From the NCBI GenBank assembly GCA_963728145.1, contig CAVSJA010000006.1:434001-498000 (forward strand): a stretch of DNA of 64,000 bases. Direction: 5' to 3'. Position numbers and translations under genes: made by a program. Origin of the DNA: CAVSJA01 sp963728145 (GTDB lineage: Bacteria > Bacteroidota > Bacteroidia > Chitinophagales > Chitinophagaceae). Position 1 is the first letter of the stretch. Each line of letters starts with the position of its first letter. Under the pieces are notes generated by a model. That model saw nothing but the letters and a program-made list of their open reading frames with translations, was not told the DNA's origin and did no database searches. Of the stretch, positions 33,776-43,535 are shown in pieces.

Positions 33776-36076
33776 CTAAAAATTCATTTTTACTACGCGT
33801 TTGTTAAGGATCTTATCCTCAAATTGTATTCTTAGTGTGTATGCGCCGGTGCTCAGCATATTCAATCCCTCTACAGATAGGCTATTCAATCCTTCTGCAA
33901 CAGATTGTTTTGTACTTCTTACAATTCTTCCATAAGAATCGATCAACATCACTTGCATTGTACCGCTATTCGGGCTCACTACATCAAATGAAAGGAATGA
34001 AGTGAAAGGATTGATCACAGATTTTATGCTGAATTCACCTGGTTTGACACCCAGAAGCACGACCTTACTCAGCAACTGTCCCGTTCCTTCCAACATGCGG
34101 ATCCGGTAATAGGTAGCAGGACCGGCAGGATTGTTGTCAAGGAAATTATAAGCCTTACCCTGACCCTCGGGTGCACTACCGTTGATGGTGCCAATTGTCG
34201 TATAGCTAAAGTTATCATCGCTGCGCTGTACTTCGTATTGTACTCCTGATTGCTCATTATCGGTAATCCAAATCAACTCTCCATGATTATTGCTGAGCTT
34301 ACCATTAAATGCAATCAGTTTTGTCTTTAATACCTCCGAACAGTTATTTACCCAAACAACAATTGTATTGGATGCAGTAAACGAACAATTCGGATTAAGC
34401 AGGTTTGCTGCAGTTGAAGCTACCCTGATACGGAACATATTGTTGTGAACACTACTATCCGCAAGGAATGATGGATAATTTGCAGTGTACTGCCAGTTGC
34501 CTGCTATAAAAGATGGGGTGCCGATACCAGAAACGCCGGTTGGGGTCCAGGTAGCTCCTCCGTTGTTGCTTCTTTCCCATGTCCAATAGACATAGTTGGG
34601 AGTGAAACATCGCACAATCGTATTCATATCAACCTGGTTACCGTAACACACGTTCACCCCGCCACTCGGCGTCAGGTTGAGGTTTGGTGTACAGGTTGCA
34701 AGAGAAATATCATCAATTGCCCAGTCGTTACCACCACCTCCGGGGGCATTGTTACGAATGGTCATTGTCAATGAAGTTTGAGTTGGACCGGTAACATATG
34801 TAAATCCTTTCTTGATCCATTGGCCGGTATATCTCATATTTCCGCTGGTATAATAGTCTACCCCATCTACCTTAATAGTAAGGTTTGGATAAACGCCGGA
34901 AGAGTCACCCGGAGCTGTTGGAATATAGAATATAGGACCACTTGTATTACTGGCACCTTTACCATTAGAATCACATCCGCACTTTGAACAGATATTTCTG
35001 AACCATGCAGATAATTCATAGTATGTATTGGGACAAAGTCCGCTAATAGTATGAGAGAAGGCTGAGTCGATTCGATAACTTGCATTCACCACGAGCATGT
35101 AACCTCCATTTGGATTTGCTACAGTATCCGCCGCTGGATTACCGAGTATCGGCGATACCGCACCCGTATGGTCACCGATAATATCCCATACCTGGAACAC
35201 ACGGTGAGTAGGTGATGATGGATCTGGCTTCGCCCATGCATTTGAAGTTGAATAATTCTGTGTACTTGTATTGTTGGCTATACCATAATAATAGTCTTGG
35301 GGAGAACCAGTGGTAAAGGGTGCGTATATATATGTTGCTGGCACACTACCGGATGTTCCTCTGTTCCTTGGCCTTCCCGAGCCAAATGTTCCATTAGTTT
35401 CTGTACCTAATGCGTTTACACCAACAGTATTTGTACAAATACCAAAGTTGGTAAACACCCGCACATTATTTTGTGGAAAGCTTACTCTTAATGGTGTTGC
35501 CGCAGGTATCGGTTTATAGGTGATCGCCCCACCTCCTGTGTTGATCAGCGTTCCAAGTGCACTGGTAACTCTTACGCGGTAAGAAGCAACAAGGATCACG
35601 GATCCGCCGAAATAAGAGGGCTTATGGTTGTTAGCGATACGTCCTCTGCGAAAAGCAGTTGCAGGTGCGGCAGTTGGGTTAAATCCAAGGTGAATCCGGA
35701 TATTACCAAGGGTCATTTGCCCACAGTCATCTCCAGCGGCATCGGTAAAAGCTTTATACACTTTTCCTTCATTGGTTAAAACTGCGAGTGATCCGGGAAT
35801 ATATGCCATCCCGGTTTTTAGTGTGTCATAGTATGCACAACTGTCAACGTATGACGGACAGGTTCCTGCACAACGCACTACTAAAGTGGAGCGGAATTCG
35901 AGGGTGTCGCCTGGTTCTACAGTACCTCCATTCAAACCTTTGGTAACGTTGATATAACTCTTACCATAGTCCACAGTCATCGTCTGTGCACCGGAGATAG
36001 TCCAGGTTAGAAGAAAGAGCATCGTCAGACCAATACTCCTCCTTAATATAAGGTTGTTGGGTAAAGATCTTTTCAT
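33776..36076 (-). CDS. Large exported protein with type IX sorting domain
   Basis: A 766 residue protein with a signal peptide (LTMLFLLTWTISGAQ). The first 200 residues include a DUF11-like conserved-repeat region (TVEPGDTLEFRSTLVVRCAG). A central jelly-roll-like segment (SISGLCPNTYYELSAWFRNICSKCGCDSNG) resembles carbohydrate-binding folds. An Ig-like part and a C-terminal sorting domain (STGAYTLRIQFEDKILNKRVVKMNF) follow. It is probably a secreted or surface adhesin-like protein. The role is unknown. Confidence 0.8.
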   Translation of the reverse strand: MKRSLPNNLILRRSIGLTMLFLLTWTISGAQTMTVDYGKSYINVTKGLNGGTVEPGDTLEFRSTLVVRCAGTCPSYVDSCAYYDTLKTGMAYIPGSLAVLTNEGKVYKAFTDAAGDDCGQMTLGNIRIHLGFNPTAAPATAFRRGRIANNHKPSYFGGSVILVASYRVRVTSALGTLINTGGGAITYKPIPAATPLRVSFPQNNVRVFTNFGICTNTVGVNALGTETNGTFGSGRPRNRGTSGSVPATYIYAPFTTGSPQDYYYGIANNTSTQNYSTSNAWAKPDPSSPTHRVFQVWDIIGDHTGAVSPILGNPAADTVANPNGGYMLVVNASYRIDSAFSHTISGLCPNTYYELSAWFRNICSKCGCDSNGKGASNTSGPIFYIPTAPGDSSGVYPNLTIKVDGVDYYTSGNMRYTGQWIKKGFTYVTGPTQTSLTMTIRNNAPGGGGNDWAIDDISLATCTPNLNLTPSGGVNVCYGNQVDMNTIVRCFTPNYVYWTWERSNNGGATWTPTGVSGIGTPSFIAGNWQYTANYPSFLADSSVHNNMFRIRVASTAANLLNPNCSFTASNTIVVWVNNCSEVLKTKLIAFNGKLSNNHGELIWITDNEQSGVQYEVQRSDDNFSYTTIGTINGSAPEGQGKAYNFLDNNPAGPATYYRIRMLEGTGQLLSKVVLLGVKPGEFSIKSVINPFTSFLSFDVVSPNSGTMQVMLIDSYGRIVRSTKQSVAEGLNSLSVEGLNMLSTGAYTLRIQFEDKILNKRVVKMNF

Positions 36077-36274
36077 AGTACGGATTTAGATTAAGGTTCA
36101 AAGAGTTCTAAAACACAACCTTGTAAACCTAATAAAGAAATTGTGCAAAGTCAATCGTAGAATCCCTGTAATAAATATGAGGGTAATCTCCTATTTGACT
36201 TATGACAAGAAATTTGTAGTTTTTCCTTTCTTTCGTGGGTGTTAGACCGTGTGCCCAAACCTTAAATCCAGACT

Positions 36275-38026
36275 ATGAAAAACAGATCTTCTAACCTGTT
36301 TTTAGCCATGCTTTTATGCATTCTTGCTCAGGCTATTAACGCGCAGGTGGTGACCTGGAATAATCAGGTCTTCCGGATAGACACTTTAACTGATCATCTC
36401 GGCTTTCCCTGGGAAGTGACCTATGGTCCCGACGACTCGCTTTGGGTGACCGAAGCCAGGGGTTATAAGATTACAAAAGTGCACCCAAACACCGGGGGTA
36501 AACGAACCATACTTTCCCTTGTTGGGAATAAGAATTTTAACCGACCTGACATGACCGGAGGCCAATGGCCACAAGGGGGATTGATGGGAATGGCCCTTCA
36601 TCCAAAATTATTAACGGGAGAGCCATATGTCTATATCGCTTACGTGTATCAATTCGATAACTGTATTTCTGGAAATAATGGATGCTTTTTCTGGACAAGA
36701 ATTGTTCGATACACCTATAACCTTGTCAACAAATCTCTTGGTTCAGCAGTGACCATTATTAGCGGTTTGCCCGGTAGTAATGACCACAACTCGGGACGGT
36801 TGACAATTGGTCCTGATCCTACCAATCCCACTGATACTACACAATTCAAGTTGTATTATTCAATTGGTGATATGGGCGCTGGGCAGTTCAATAACCTGAA
36901 TCGAACAAATAATGCTCAGGACATTAATATTTATGAAGGAAAAATATTAAGGCTTAATCTGGAACCCGATGCGAGCCAGTCGGGTGGCGATGAATGGATA
37001 CCTGATAATAATCCATTTCCGCCATCAGGCCCGGTAACCAGTAAAACAGCAGTATACTCTTTTGGTCACCGGAACGCTCAGGGACTTGTATGGGGTAATT
37101 ATAGCGGAACATATAGATTGTATAGTTCTGAACATGGTGACAAGACCGATGATGAAGTAAATATCATCAATGCCGGAACTAATTACGGCTGGCCTCGTGT
37201 GGCCGGAATGTGCGATGATAACTATAATACCTTCGACGGAAATTCGAATAACAATTCACTCGCCAACCAAACTGTTCCGAACGAAATTGTAAACTTCTGT
37301 AACGGCAACCCGAACCAGCAGCCAATGTTCTCCTTGTTCAATGCTGCAGCGGCAAACGTTCCGTCAAGTGGAGCAAATATCTTCACCTGGCCAACCGTAG
37401 CGCCATCGAGTATTGATTACTATAGAACCTATCCCAACACCATTCCAGGATGGTCAAATTCAATATTGGTTACCTCATTAAAATATGGTTTGTTCAGGTT
37501 GAAATTGAGGAACCCTGGTGATAGGGTCGATAGTTTGAGTACGTCTTCTATTACAGATACCATTCCTTATTTCCATGGAAACCGGATTCGCGACGTGGCG
37601 ATCAATCCGCATGGAGATACCATGTATTTCGCGATTGATAGTTCGGGATCCACATCGGGCCCGACAGGAGGATTTAGCGGTGGAAGTAATCCAACCGCAA
37701 ATGCCGGAAGAATATTACGTGTGGTTTATCTCAGTACGCTTGCATTACGTGAATACATTCCTCCAAGACCTGTGAATAACAGAACACATGTGAAAGTATT
37801 TCCTAATCCAACAAGTCATACACTCTACGTTCAGAGTAAAAGAGGAATGCACAAACCATTACGCGCAGAGCTGTGGGATATCACCGGAAAACTGGTTATG
37901 CTGGAACAATCAACCAAGGACAATTTCGCCCTCGGCCTGGATATGCTAACCAGGGGAGTCTATATTTTCAAATTGTATAATGGATATGGTGTGTTGATGA
38001 CGACGGAGAAGATTGTGGTGCAGTAA
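36275..38026 (+). CDS. Secreted PQQ-dependent sugar dehydrogenase, type IX cargo
   Basis: A 583 residue protein with a signal peptide ending AQAINAQ. The body is the glucose/sorbosone dehydrogenase propeller: LGFPWEVTYGPDDSLWVTEA, the catalytic-type histidine in GSNDHNSGRLTIGPD, YSFGHRNAQGLVWG and EHGDKTDDEVNIINAG are the standard blocks. A C-terminal sorting domain (VFPNPTSHTLYVQSK to GVLMTTEKIVVQ) sends it through type IX secretion. It would oxidise sugars outside the cell using PQQ. It is the second enzyme of this general type in the window. Confidence 0.9.
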   Translation: MKNRSSNLFLAMLLCILAQAINAQVVTWNNQVFRIDTLTDHLGFPWEVTYGPDDSLWVTEARGYKITKVHPNTGGKRTILSLVGNKNFNRPDMTGGQWPQGGLMGMALHPKLLTGEPYVYIAYVYQFDNCISGNNGCFFWTRIVRYTYNLVNKSLGSAVTIISGLPGSNDHNSGRLTIGPDPTNPTDTTQFKLYYSIGDMGAGQFNNLNRTNNAQDINIYEGKILRLNLEPDASQSGGDEWIPDNNPFPPSGPVTSKTAVYSFGHRNAQGLVWGNYSGTYRLYSSEHGDKTDDEVNIINAGTNYGWPRVAGMCDDNYNTFDGNSNNNSLANQTVPNEIVNFCNGNPNQQPMFSLFNAAAANVPSSGANIFTWPTVAPSSIDYYRTYPNTIPGWSNSILVTSLKYGLFRLKLRNPGDRVDSLSTSSITDTIPYFHGNRIRDVAINPHGDTMYFAIDSSGSTSGPTGGFSGGSNPTANAGRILRVVYLSTLALREYIPPRPVNNRTHVKVFPNPTSHTLYVQSKRGMHKPLRAELWDITGKLVMLEQSTKDNFALGLDMLTRGVYIFKLYNGYGVLMTTEKIVVQ

Positions 38027-38033
38027 AAACCAC

Positions 38034-38116
38034 GATGGTTTGATGGCTTGATGGTTAGATGGTTGGATTCATAAATAGTAAACCCAACAATCTAACCGTC
38101 AAACAATCAAACCATC
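38034..38116. repeat. GATGGTTTGAT-family inverted repeat
   Basis: The 33 base arms at 38034-38066 and 38084-38116 match at 29 of 33 positions in inverted orientation, with a 17 base loop. The element fills the gap between two convergent genes and shares vocabulary with 15685-15880. A bidirectional terminator role is likely. Confidence 0.85.
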
Positions 38117-38128
38117 CAAGATTAGTTA

Positions 38129-39526
38129 TCAAATATCTCCCACCATCTTCTCCGGTTTCACCCACTGATCAAATTCTTTAGCGGTGAGATGACCCAGTTT
38201 TACTGCGGCTTCTTTAAGCGTTGTACCTTTTTTGTGCGCGGTTTGTGCAATCTCTGCAGCTTTATAGTAACCAATCTTACCATTCAAGGCCGTAACCAGC
38301 ATCAATGAGTTATTGACGTGGTTGCGAATATTCTCCAGGATCGGCTCAATTCCCATTGCACATTTATCATTGAAGGAAACCGTGCCCTCGGCGATCAGTC
38401 TCGCGCTGTGCAGAAAATTATAAATGATCATCGGCTTGAATACATTCAATTCAAAATGACCTGTAGCGGCTCCAAAATTAATTGCGACATCATTTCCCAT
38501 TACTTGTGCGCAGACCATTGACAGCGCTTCGCATTGAGTTGGATTTACTTTTCCTGGCATGATGGAAGAGCCTGGCTCATTGTCAGGAATGCTGATCTCG
38601 CCTATGCCTGCCCGTGGGCCTGAAGAAAGAAGCCTGATATCATTTGCAATCTTCATTAAGCTGATTGCAACGGTTTTCAAAGCGCCATGTGATTCAGCCA
38701 TCGCATCATGTGCTGCCAGCGCTTCAAATTTGTTCTCTGCAGTTACAAAGGGAAGGCCTGTAAGCTTAGCAATTTGCCTGGCAACTTTCTCTGAATAACC
38801 GGGTGGAGTATTGATTCCTGTTCCAACTGCTGTTCCCCCAAGAGCCAATTCACTCAGATGCGGCAATGTATGTTTAATTGCCCTGATGCCATGATCGAGT
38901 TGGGATACATAACCGCTGAACTCCTGTCCTAAGGTTAATGGCGTAGCATCCATCAAATGCGTGCGGCCGATCTTCACGATCTTTTTAAACTTTTTACTTT
39001 TCCGCTCGAGAGTCTTTTGCAACTTCTCCAATGCAGGAATGGTTTTCTTCACCAGCATGGTATAAGCAGCAATATGCATTGCAGTAGGAAAAGTATCATT
39101 GGAGGATTGCGATTTATTTACATCGTCATTAGGATGAAGAAACTTATCCTTGTCAGCGAGCTTACCACCATTCAACACATGTCCGCGGTATGCGATAACC
39201 TCATTAACATTCATATTGGATTGGGTGCCGCTTCCGGTTTGCCAAACTACCAACGGAAAATATTCATCCAGTTTTCCTTTGAGAATCTCATCACAAACTC
39301 TTCCGATAAGATCTGCTTTGGGTTTTGGAAGAACTTTCGCCTGTGCATTAGTTATTGCAGCGGCTTTCTTGAGGTGAGCGAAGGCGCGGATCACATCCTT
39401 TGGCATCCTGTCAGTATCCTGAGCGATCTTAAAATTCTCGATACTTCGCTGGGTCTGCGCTCCATAGTAAGCATTCGCAGGAACTTTCACTTCACCCATG
39501 GTATCTTTTTCAATTCGGTAATCCAT
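38129..39526 (-). CDS. fumC: Class II fumarate hydratase
   Basis: Iron-independent fumarase of the citric acid cycle, 465 residues, normal length. The superfamily signature GSSIMPGKVNPTQCE, the catalytic region GRTHLMDATPLTLGQEFSGY and SGTQSNMNVNEVIA are present. A TATCTTTG promoter lies just upstream. It is a monocistronic gene between two intergenic inverted repeats. Confidence 0.97.
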   Translation of the reverse strand: MDYRIEKDTMGEVKVPANAYYGAQTQRSIENFKIAQDTDRMPKDVIRAFAHLKKAAAITNAQAKVLPKPKADLIGRVCDEILKGKLDEYFPLVVWQTGSGTQSNMNVNEVIAYRGHVLNGGKLADKDKFLHPNDDVNKSQSSNDTFPTAMHIAAYTMLVKKTIPALEKLQKTLERKSKKFKKIVKIGRTHLMDATPLTLGQEFSGYVSQLDHGIRAIKHTLPHLSELALGGTAVGTGINTPPGYSEKVARQIAKLTGLPFVTAENKFEALAAHDAMAESHGALKTVAISLMKIANDIRLLSSGPRAGIGEISIPDNEPGSSIMPGKVNPTQCEALSMVCAQVMGNDVAINFGAATGHFELNVFKPMIIYNFLHSARLIAEGTVSFNDKCAMGIEPILENIRNHVNNSLMLVTALNGKIGYYKAAEIAQTAHKKGTTLKEAAVKLGHLTAKEFDQWVKPEKMVGDI

Positions 39527-39544
39527 GATTGATTTTTAATGCCG

Positions 39545-39552
39545 CAAAGATA
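39545..39552 (-). promoter_or_regulatory. -7 box TATCTTTG of fumC
   Basis: On the minus strand TATCTTTG lies 18 bases before the fumC ATG. It directly abuts the 32 base repeat arm that starts at 39556. Confidence 0.6.
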
Positions 39553-39555
39553 ATA

Positions 39556-39657
39556 AGCCATGAGCCTTGAGCCGCGAGCCTTGAGCTTTTTTAATTGCAG
39601 GAGTCTTTATTTTGAATTCGAGTCGAGCTCGCAGCTCGTGGCTCACAGCTCACGGCT
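39556..39657. repeat. 32-nt AGCT/GAGCC inverted repeat, copy 1
   Basis: The 32 base arms at 39556-39587 and 39626-39657 match at 25 of 32 positions in inverted orientation. They consist of about four 7 bp words (GAGCCTT, GAGCCGC). The loop is 38 bases. Related elements lie at 53444-53921 and 63398-63457. Confidence 0.85.
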
Positions 39658-39663
39658 TTCGGC

Positions 39664-40677
39664 TTAATGCACAATCAGCTCGCTCGTCAACACCACATTC
39701 TCAAACGGTACTGTGTCTTCTGCGGATTTATTGTCGATAAGTTTGATCAATAACTCCACTGCTCTTTGTCCCTGTTCATAAGGAAATTGCTCGACAGAAG
39801 CCATTGGTGGAGTTTCGAGATAATGGGTTACAGGAAGATTGGCATAGCTGACAAAAGAGATATCCTTGTTTATTTTGATCTTTTTTTTTCTCGCGAATTG
39901 CATGGCATCCAAAGCGACATAGTCATTAAAAGCGATAATGGCGGTGGGTGGTTGCTTGAGAGATAATAATTTCTCCATCGCTTCCTGGGTGCTTTCGGGC
40001 GAAAGATCTGTGTTTATGATGAGTGATTCATCAATTTTCAACTTGTTCTTTTTATGTCCGTCGTAATATCCATCGAGCCGTTCATTTTTAATATTCAGCG
40101 TTGCAGGTCCCGCCATATAACCGATTCGCTTGTGACCTTTTTTTGCAAGAAAATTGATGGCTTCAATTGAACTATGATAGAGACTGCACCAGACGGAATG
40201 AATATTGGGCACATCCGGCACGCGGTCGAAAAAAACCAGGGGGATATTGTATTGTTCCAGTTGTTCAAAATGTTCAATTGAGGTCGTATTCTTTGAAATA
40301 GAAGCGATCAATCCATCCACCCTGTGTTTCTTCATGGTGTCAACTATCTTTTTTTCCCTTTCAATATCCTCATAAGATTGACCAATCAACGCGATATAAT
40401 TACAACGGAATGCTGCGTCTTCAATTCCACTGATCGCCAGTGAAAAATATTCTTCCCGAAGATTGGGCAGCAAAACACCAAGCGTAAAAGTTTTTCTTTG
40501 CTTGAAAAAGATAGCCGTTTGATTGGGTTCATAATTCATTTCCTCGGCCAGCTTCTTCACTTCAAGCTTTGTTCTCAATCCGATGCTCGGATGATCATGC
40601 AGCGCACGCGAAACGGTTGAGATTGAAATGTTCAGACGGCGCGCGATCTCTTTAATCGTTGGAAGCTTTTTCTCCAT
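39664..40677 (-). CDS. LacI family transcriptional regulator
   Basis: A 337 residue regulator with an N-terminal LacI helix-turn-helix (TIKEIARRLNISISTVSRALHDHP, residues 6-29) and a periplasmic-binding-protein-like sensor domain (TLGVLLPNLREEYFSLAISGIEDAA). It is divergent from the fucosidase locus that begins at 40806, so it very likely controls it and responds to a sugar or sugar phosphate; fucose is a reasonable guess from context. An 8 base TACCTTAG near-match to a -7 box lies about 10 bases upstream. Confidence 0.93.
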   Translation of the reverse strand: MEKKLPTIKEIARRLNISISTVSRALHDHPSIGLRTKLEVKKLAEEMNYEPNQTAIFFKQRKTFTLGVLLPNLREEYFSLAISGIEDAAFRCNYIALIGQSYEDIEREKKIVDTMKKHRVDGLIASISKNTTSIEHFEQLEQYNIPLVFFDRVPDVPNIHSVWCSLYHSSIEAINFLAKKGHKRIGYMAGPATLNIKNERLDGYYDGHKKNKLKIDESLIINTDLSPESTQEAMEKLLSLKQPPTAIIAFNDYVALDAMQFARKKKIKINKDISFVSYANLPVTHYLETPPMASVEQFPYEQGQRAVELLIKLIDNKSAEDTVPFENVVLTSELIVH

Positions 40678-40805
40678 AAGGATGCCTAAGGTAGAGAAGA
40701 TTTATCATTTGGATCAGTGTTTCGGAGAAAGCTTGCCAAACATGAATTAGTTCTACCGGATGTCCACTCGTTTTTCAGTAGTTTCGCCGGTTTACACATA
40801 CACTT

Positions 40806-41357
40806 ATGCGGTCACTATTAATTCTCCCTTTATTTCTGCTTTTGATTTCCTGTATGGAAACGCAGGAACCAGGTGCACCATCTGTCAGCAATTGGCAGCA
40901 AGAATTGGATGAGCAAATCGAATTAAATGGTCATCGAAATTGGATACTCGTGGTGGACAAAGCCTTTCCCCAACAACCGGGAATGCATATCATCAATACC
41001 GGGCAAAAACTATTGCCAGTGTTGGAAATTGTAATGAAGAGACTCGATTCCGCGTCGCATGTAAAACCGGTAATATTCAATGATGCAGAACTTCAATACA
41101 TCACTGATTCATTGGCGCCAGGAGTAAGTGCATACAAACAGGAATTGCATAAGCTGATGGCAGGAAAAGAGCTTAAACCTCTTTTGCATGATAGCGTATT
41201 CGTACAAATGGATAAGGCTTCAAAATTATTTTCCATAACTGTTTTAAAAACCGAAGAAACCATACCCTATTCATCCGTATTTCTTCAACTGGATTGTCGT
41301 TACTGGGGTCCTGAGAAAGAAAAAGCTCTCAGGGAGAAAATGAAAACATCAAATTGA
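40806..41357 (+). CDS. RbsD/FucU-like mutarotase with lipoprotein signal
   Basis: A 183 residue protein whose signal peptide ends in LLLISC (C16), so a lipoprotein. The mature part aligns by eye with the RbsD/FucU fold: LNGHRNWILVVDKAFP matches the catalytic-His segment MGHGDEIIFSDAHFP of FucU, and YKQELHKLMAGKELKPLLHDSVFVQMDKASKLFSITV matches the second half. FucU interconverts anomers of L-fucose in the cytoplasm; an exported, lipid-anchored version is unusual. The fucosidase gene follows after 6 bases, which supports a fucose role. The assignment rests on visual alignment. Confidence 0.65.
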   Translation: MRSLLILPLFLLLISCMETQEPGAPSVSNWQQELDEQIELNGHRNWILVVDKAFPQQPGMHIINTGQKLLPVLEIVMKRLDSASHVKPVIFNDAELQYITDSLAPGVSAYKQELHKLMAGKELKPLLHDSVFVQMDKASKLFSITVLKTEETIPYSSVFLQLDCRYWGPEKEKALREKMKTSN

Positions 41358-41363
41358 TACTAA

Positions 41364-43487
41364 ATGAAAAAAATTCTATTGTCTGTTTTGCTTGTCGTTT
41401 CCGTACAAACCTTTTCTCAAACCTATCAACCCAACTGGGAATCACTTGATGCAAGACCCGTTCCTCAATGGTTTCGGGATGCCAAGTTTGGCATTTTCAT
41501 CCATTGGGGTGTTTATGCAGTTCCGGGTTGGTGTACAAAAGGCAACTATGCGGAATGGTATCAGTATGGACTCCAGACAACCGATACTGCGCGGCAGCGT
41601 TTTCATAAAGAGAAATTCGGAAACCTAAGTTATTATCAGTTAGCAGACCAATTCAAAGCTGAATTATTTAAACCCGATGAATGGGCAAAGGTTTTTGAGC
41701 AATCTGGCGCGAAGTATATAGTTCTTACTTCGAAACACCATGATGGATATACCCTATGGCCCGATCAAACTGCAAATAAAACCTGGGGATTTCCATGGAA
41801 TGCTGCAGAAGTTGGACCTAAAAGAGATCTGTTAGGCGATTTGTTTGCTGCAGTTCGAAAAACCTCTGTACGTGCAGGAATGTACTATTCGCTTTATGAA
41901 TGGTTCAATCCGTTGTGGAAGGCTGATCAAAAGCGTTATGCCAACGAACATGTGTGGCCGCAGATGAATGAACTCATCAACAAATACCAGCCAGATGTTT
42001 TCTGGACTGATGGAGATTGGGATGCACCGGCGGAGACCTGGAGATCACAGGAGTTTCTTGCCTGGTTGTACAATTCAAGTCCGGTAAAAGATAAAATTGT
42101 AGTGAATGATCGATGGGGTGCAGGAATTCGATTTCAACATGCAGGGATTTATACTCCCGAATACCAACCTGATCTGGATTTTGAAGATCATTATTGGGAA
42201 GAAAGCAGGGGAATGGGTTTTTCCTACGGTTATAATCGCGAGGAAGATGCATGGGACTATAATTCCACTCAATCTTTAGTTCTTCAATTAATTGACAAAG
42301 CAAGTCGCGGGGGAAATTTTCTTTTGGATATCGGACCTGATGAGCATGGAAAGATTCCGCCAATCATGCAGGAACGGTTACTACAAATTGGCGAGTGGCT
42401 TAAAATATATGGAGATGCAATTTATAATACGGTCAGGTGGCGAATCCCTTCCCAATGGAGTGAAGGGAGAAGAGATTATAAACCAGCACACGGCGGCGGT
42501 GACCTCTTGCTCAAATTGACGATCGATCCTGAGCCTGGCTATGCGGTGAAGGAATTGTTCTTTACATACAATGAAAAGAATAACGATCTCTACGCCATCT
42601 TTCCAAAATATCCTTCCAATAGAAAACTATTATTAAAGAATGTAAAATTGAATTCAGGCACTTCAATTAATTTTCTTTCAACTGGTGAAAAGCTTGCCTG
42701 GAAACAACAAGGAAATGATATAGAAGTTCAATTACCTGAATACGACCCGAACAAGATAAAGTCTCCGTACGCCTATGCAGTCAGGATTCAGAATTTTGGA
42801 AGGTTTGCTCCCAAACCAAAGATTTCTGTTTCTTATTCAAAAGGATTGCAACCATTGATTGCTGTATCAGGGACGAATGGAACTATTCGCTATACGACTG
42901 ACGGAACAGAACCCACTGATGCATCAAATGTTTATTCTGTTCCATTCACTTTAAATAAATCCTCAGAAGTAAAGGTCAAAGCCTTTTTGCCGGATGCATT
43001 TCAAAGCGCTACAGGATCGCAATTCGTTCATACCTACGAATGGAAAAAAGCGCTGAAAGTAAATCCAAAGAACAAAGGTCTCAAGTACAAAACATATGAG
43101 CTGACTCCAAAGCTTGTCGCGGACATCGACAAGGCTTCCGCAATAAAATCCGGGACAACCACTGAAATCAATCTTGCAAATATCACCCGGAATCAAAACG
43201 CAGGATTGCGTTTTGAAGGGTATATAAAGATTGAAAAGGATGGCTTATACAGCTTTGATCTGAGTTCAGACGATGGCAGCAAACTATGGATCGATGATGA
43301 AGTGGTGGTTGATCATGACGGTCTTCATGGAAGCGAGACAAAAAATGGCAAGATGGCTTTGAGGAAGGGCTATCACCGTATAAAGCTGGATTTTATTCAG
43401 GCAAGCGGCAATATAAACCTAAGTTTAACCGTGAGTGTCGATGGCCTTCCAAAACAACCCTTGTCGGCTTCCACGCTCTTCCACTAA
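41364..43487 (+). CDS. Alpha-L-fucosidase, GH29, with C-terminal PA14 domain
   Basis: A 707 residue exported enzyme that releases L-fucose from glycans with retention. Signal peptide MKKILLSVLLVVSVQTFSQ; the catalytic barrel has WFRDAKFGIFIHWGVYAVPG, LTSKHHDGYTLW and the nucleophile D216 in VFWTDGDWD. Near residues 490-560 is a chitobiase-C-like segment (GTIRYTTDGTEPT), and residues about 580-700 form a PA14-type domain (GLYSFDLSSDDGSKLWIDDEVV). It lies behind the FucU-like lipoprotein and before sugar enzymes, probably one transcription unit. Confidence 0.95.
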   Translation: MKKILLSVLLVVSVQTFSQTYQPNWESLDARPVPQWFRDAKFGIFIHWGVYAVPGWCTKGNYAEWYQYGLQTTDTARQRFHKEKFGNLSYYQLADQFKAELFKPDEWAKVFEQSGAKYIVLTSKHHDGYTLWPDQTANKTWGFPWNAAEVGPKRDLLGDLFAAVRKTSVRAGMYYSLYEWFNPLWKADQKRYANEHVWPQMNELINKYQPDVFWTDGDWDAPAETWRSQEFLAWLYNSSPVKDKIVVNDRWGAGIRFQHAGIYTPEYQPDLDFEDHYWEESRGMGFSYGYNREEDAWDYNSTQSLVLQLIDKASRGGNFLLDIGPDEHGKIPPIMQERLLQIGEWLKIYGDAIYNTVRWRIPSQWSEGRRDYKPAHGGGDLLLKLTIDPEPGYAVKELFFTYNEKNNDLYAIFPKYPSNRKLLLKNVKLNSGTSINFLSTGEKLAWKQQGNDIEVQLPEYDPNKIKSPYAYAVRIQNFGRFAPKPKISVSYSKGLQPLIAVSGTNGTIRYTTDGTEPTDASNVYSVPFTLNKSSEVKVKAFLPDAFQSATGSQFVHTYEWKKALKVNPKNKGLKYKTYELTPKLVADIDKASAIKSGTTTEINLANITRNQNAGLRFEGYIKIEKDGLYSFDLSSDDGSKLWIDDEVVVDHDGLHGSETKNGKMALRKGYHRIKLDFIQASGNINLSLTVSVDGLPKQPLSASTLFH

Positions 43488-43535
43488 GTAAATCAATTTT
43501 ATGTTTTACTTTTAAAATCCTAATTCTGGAATCAG

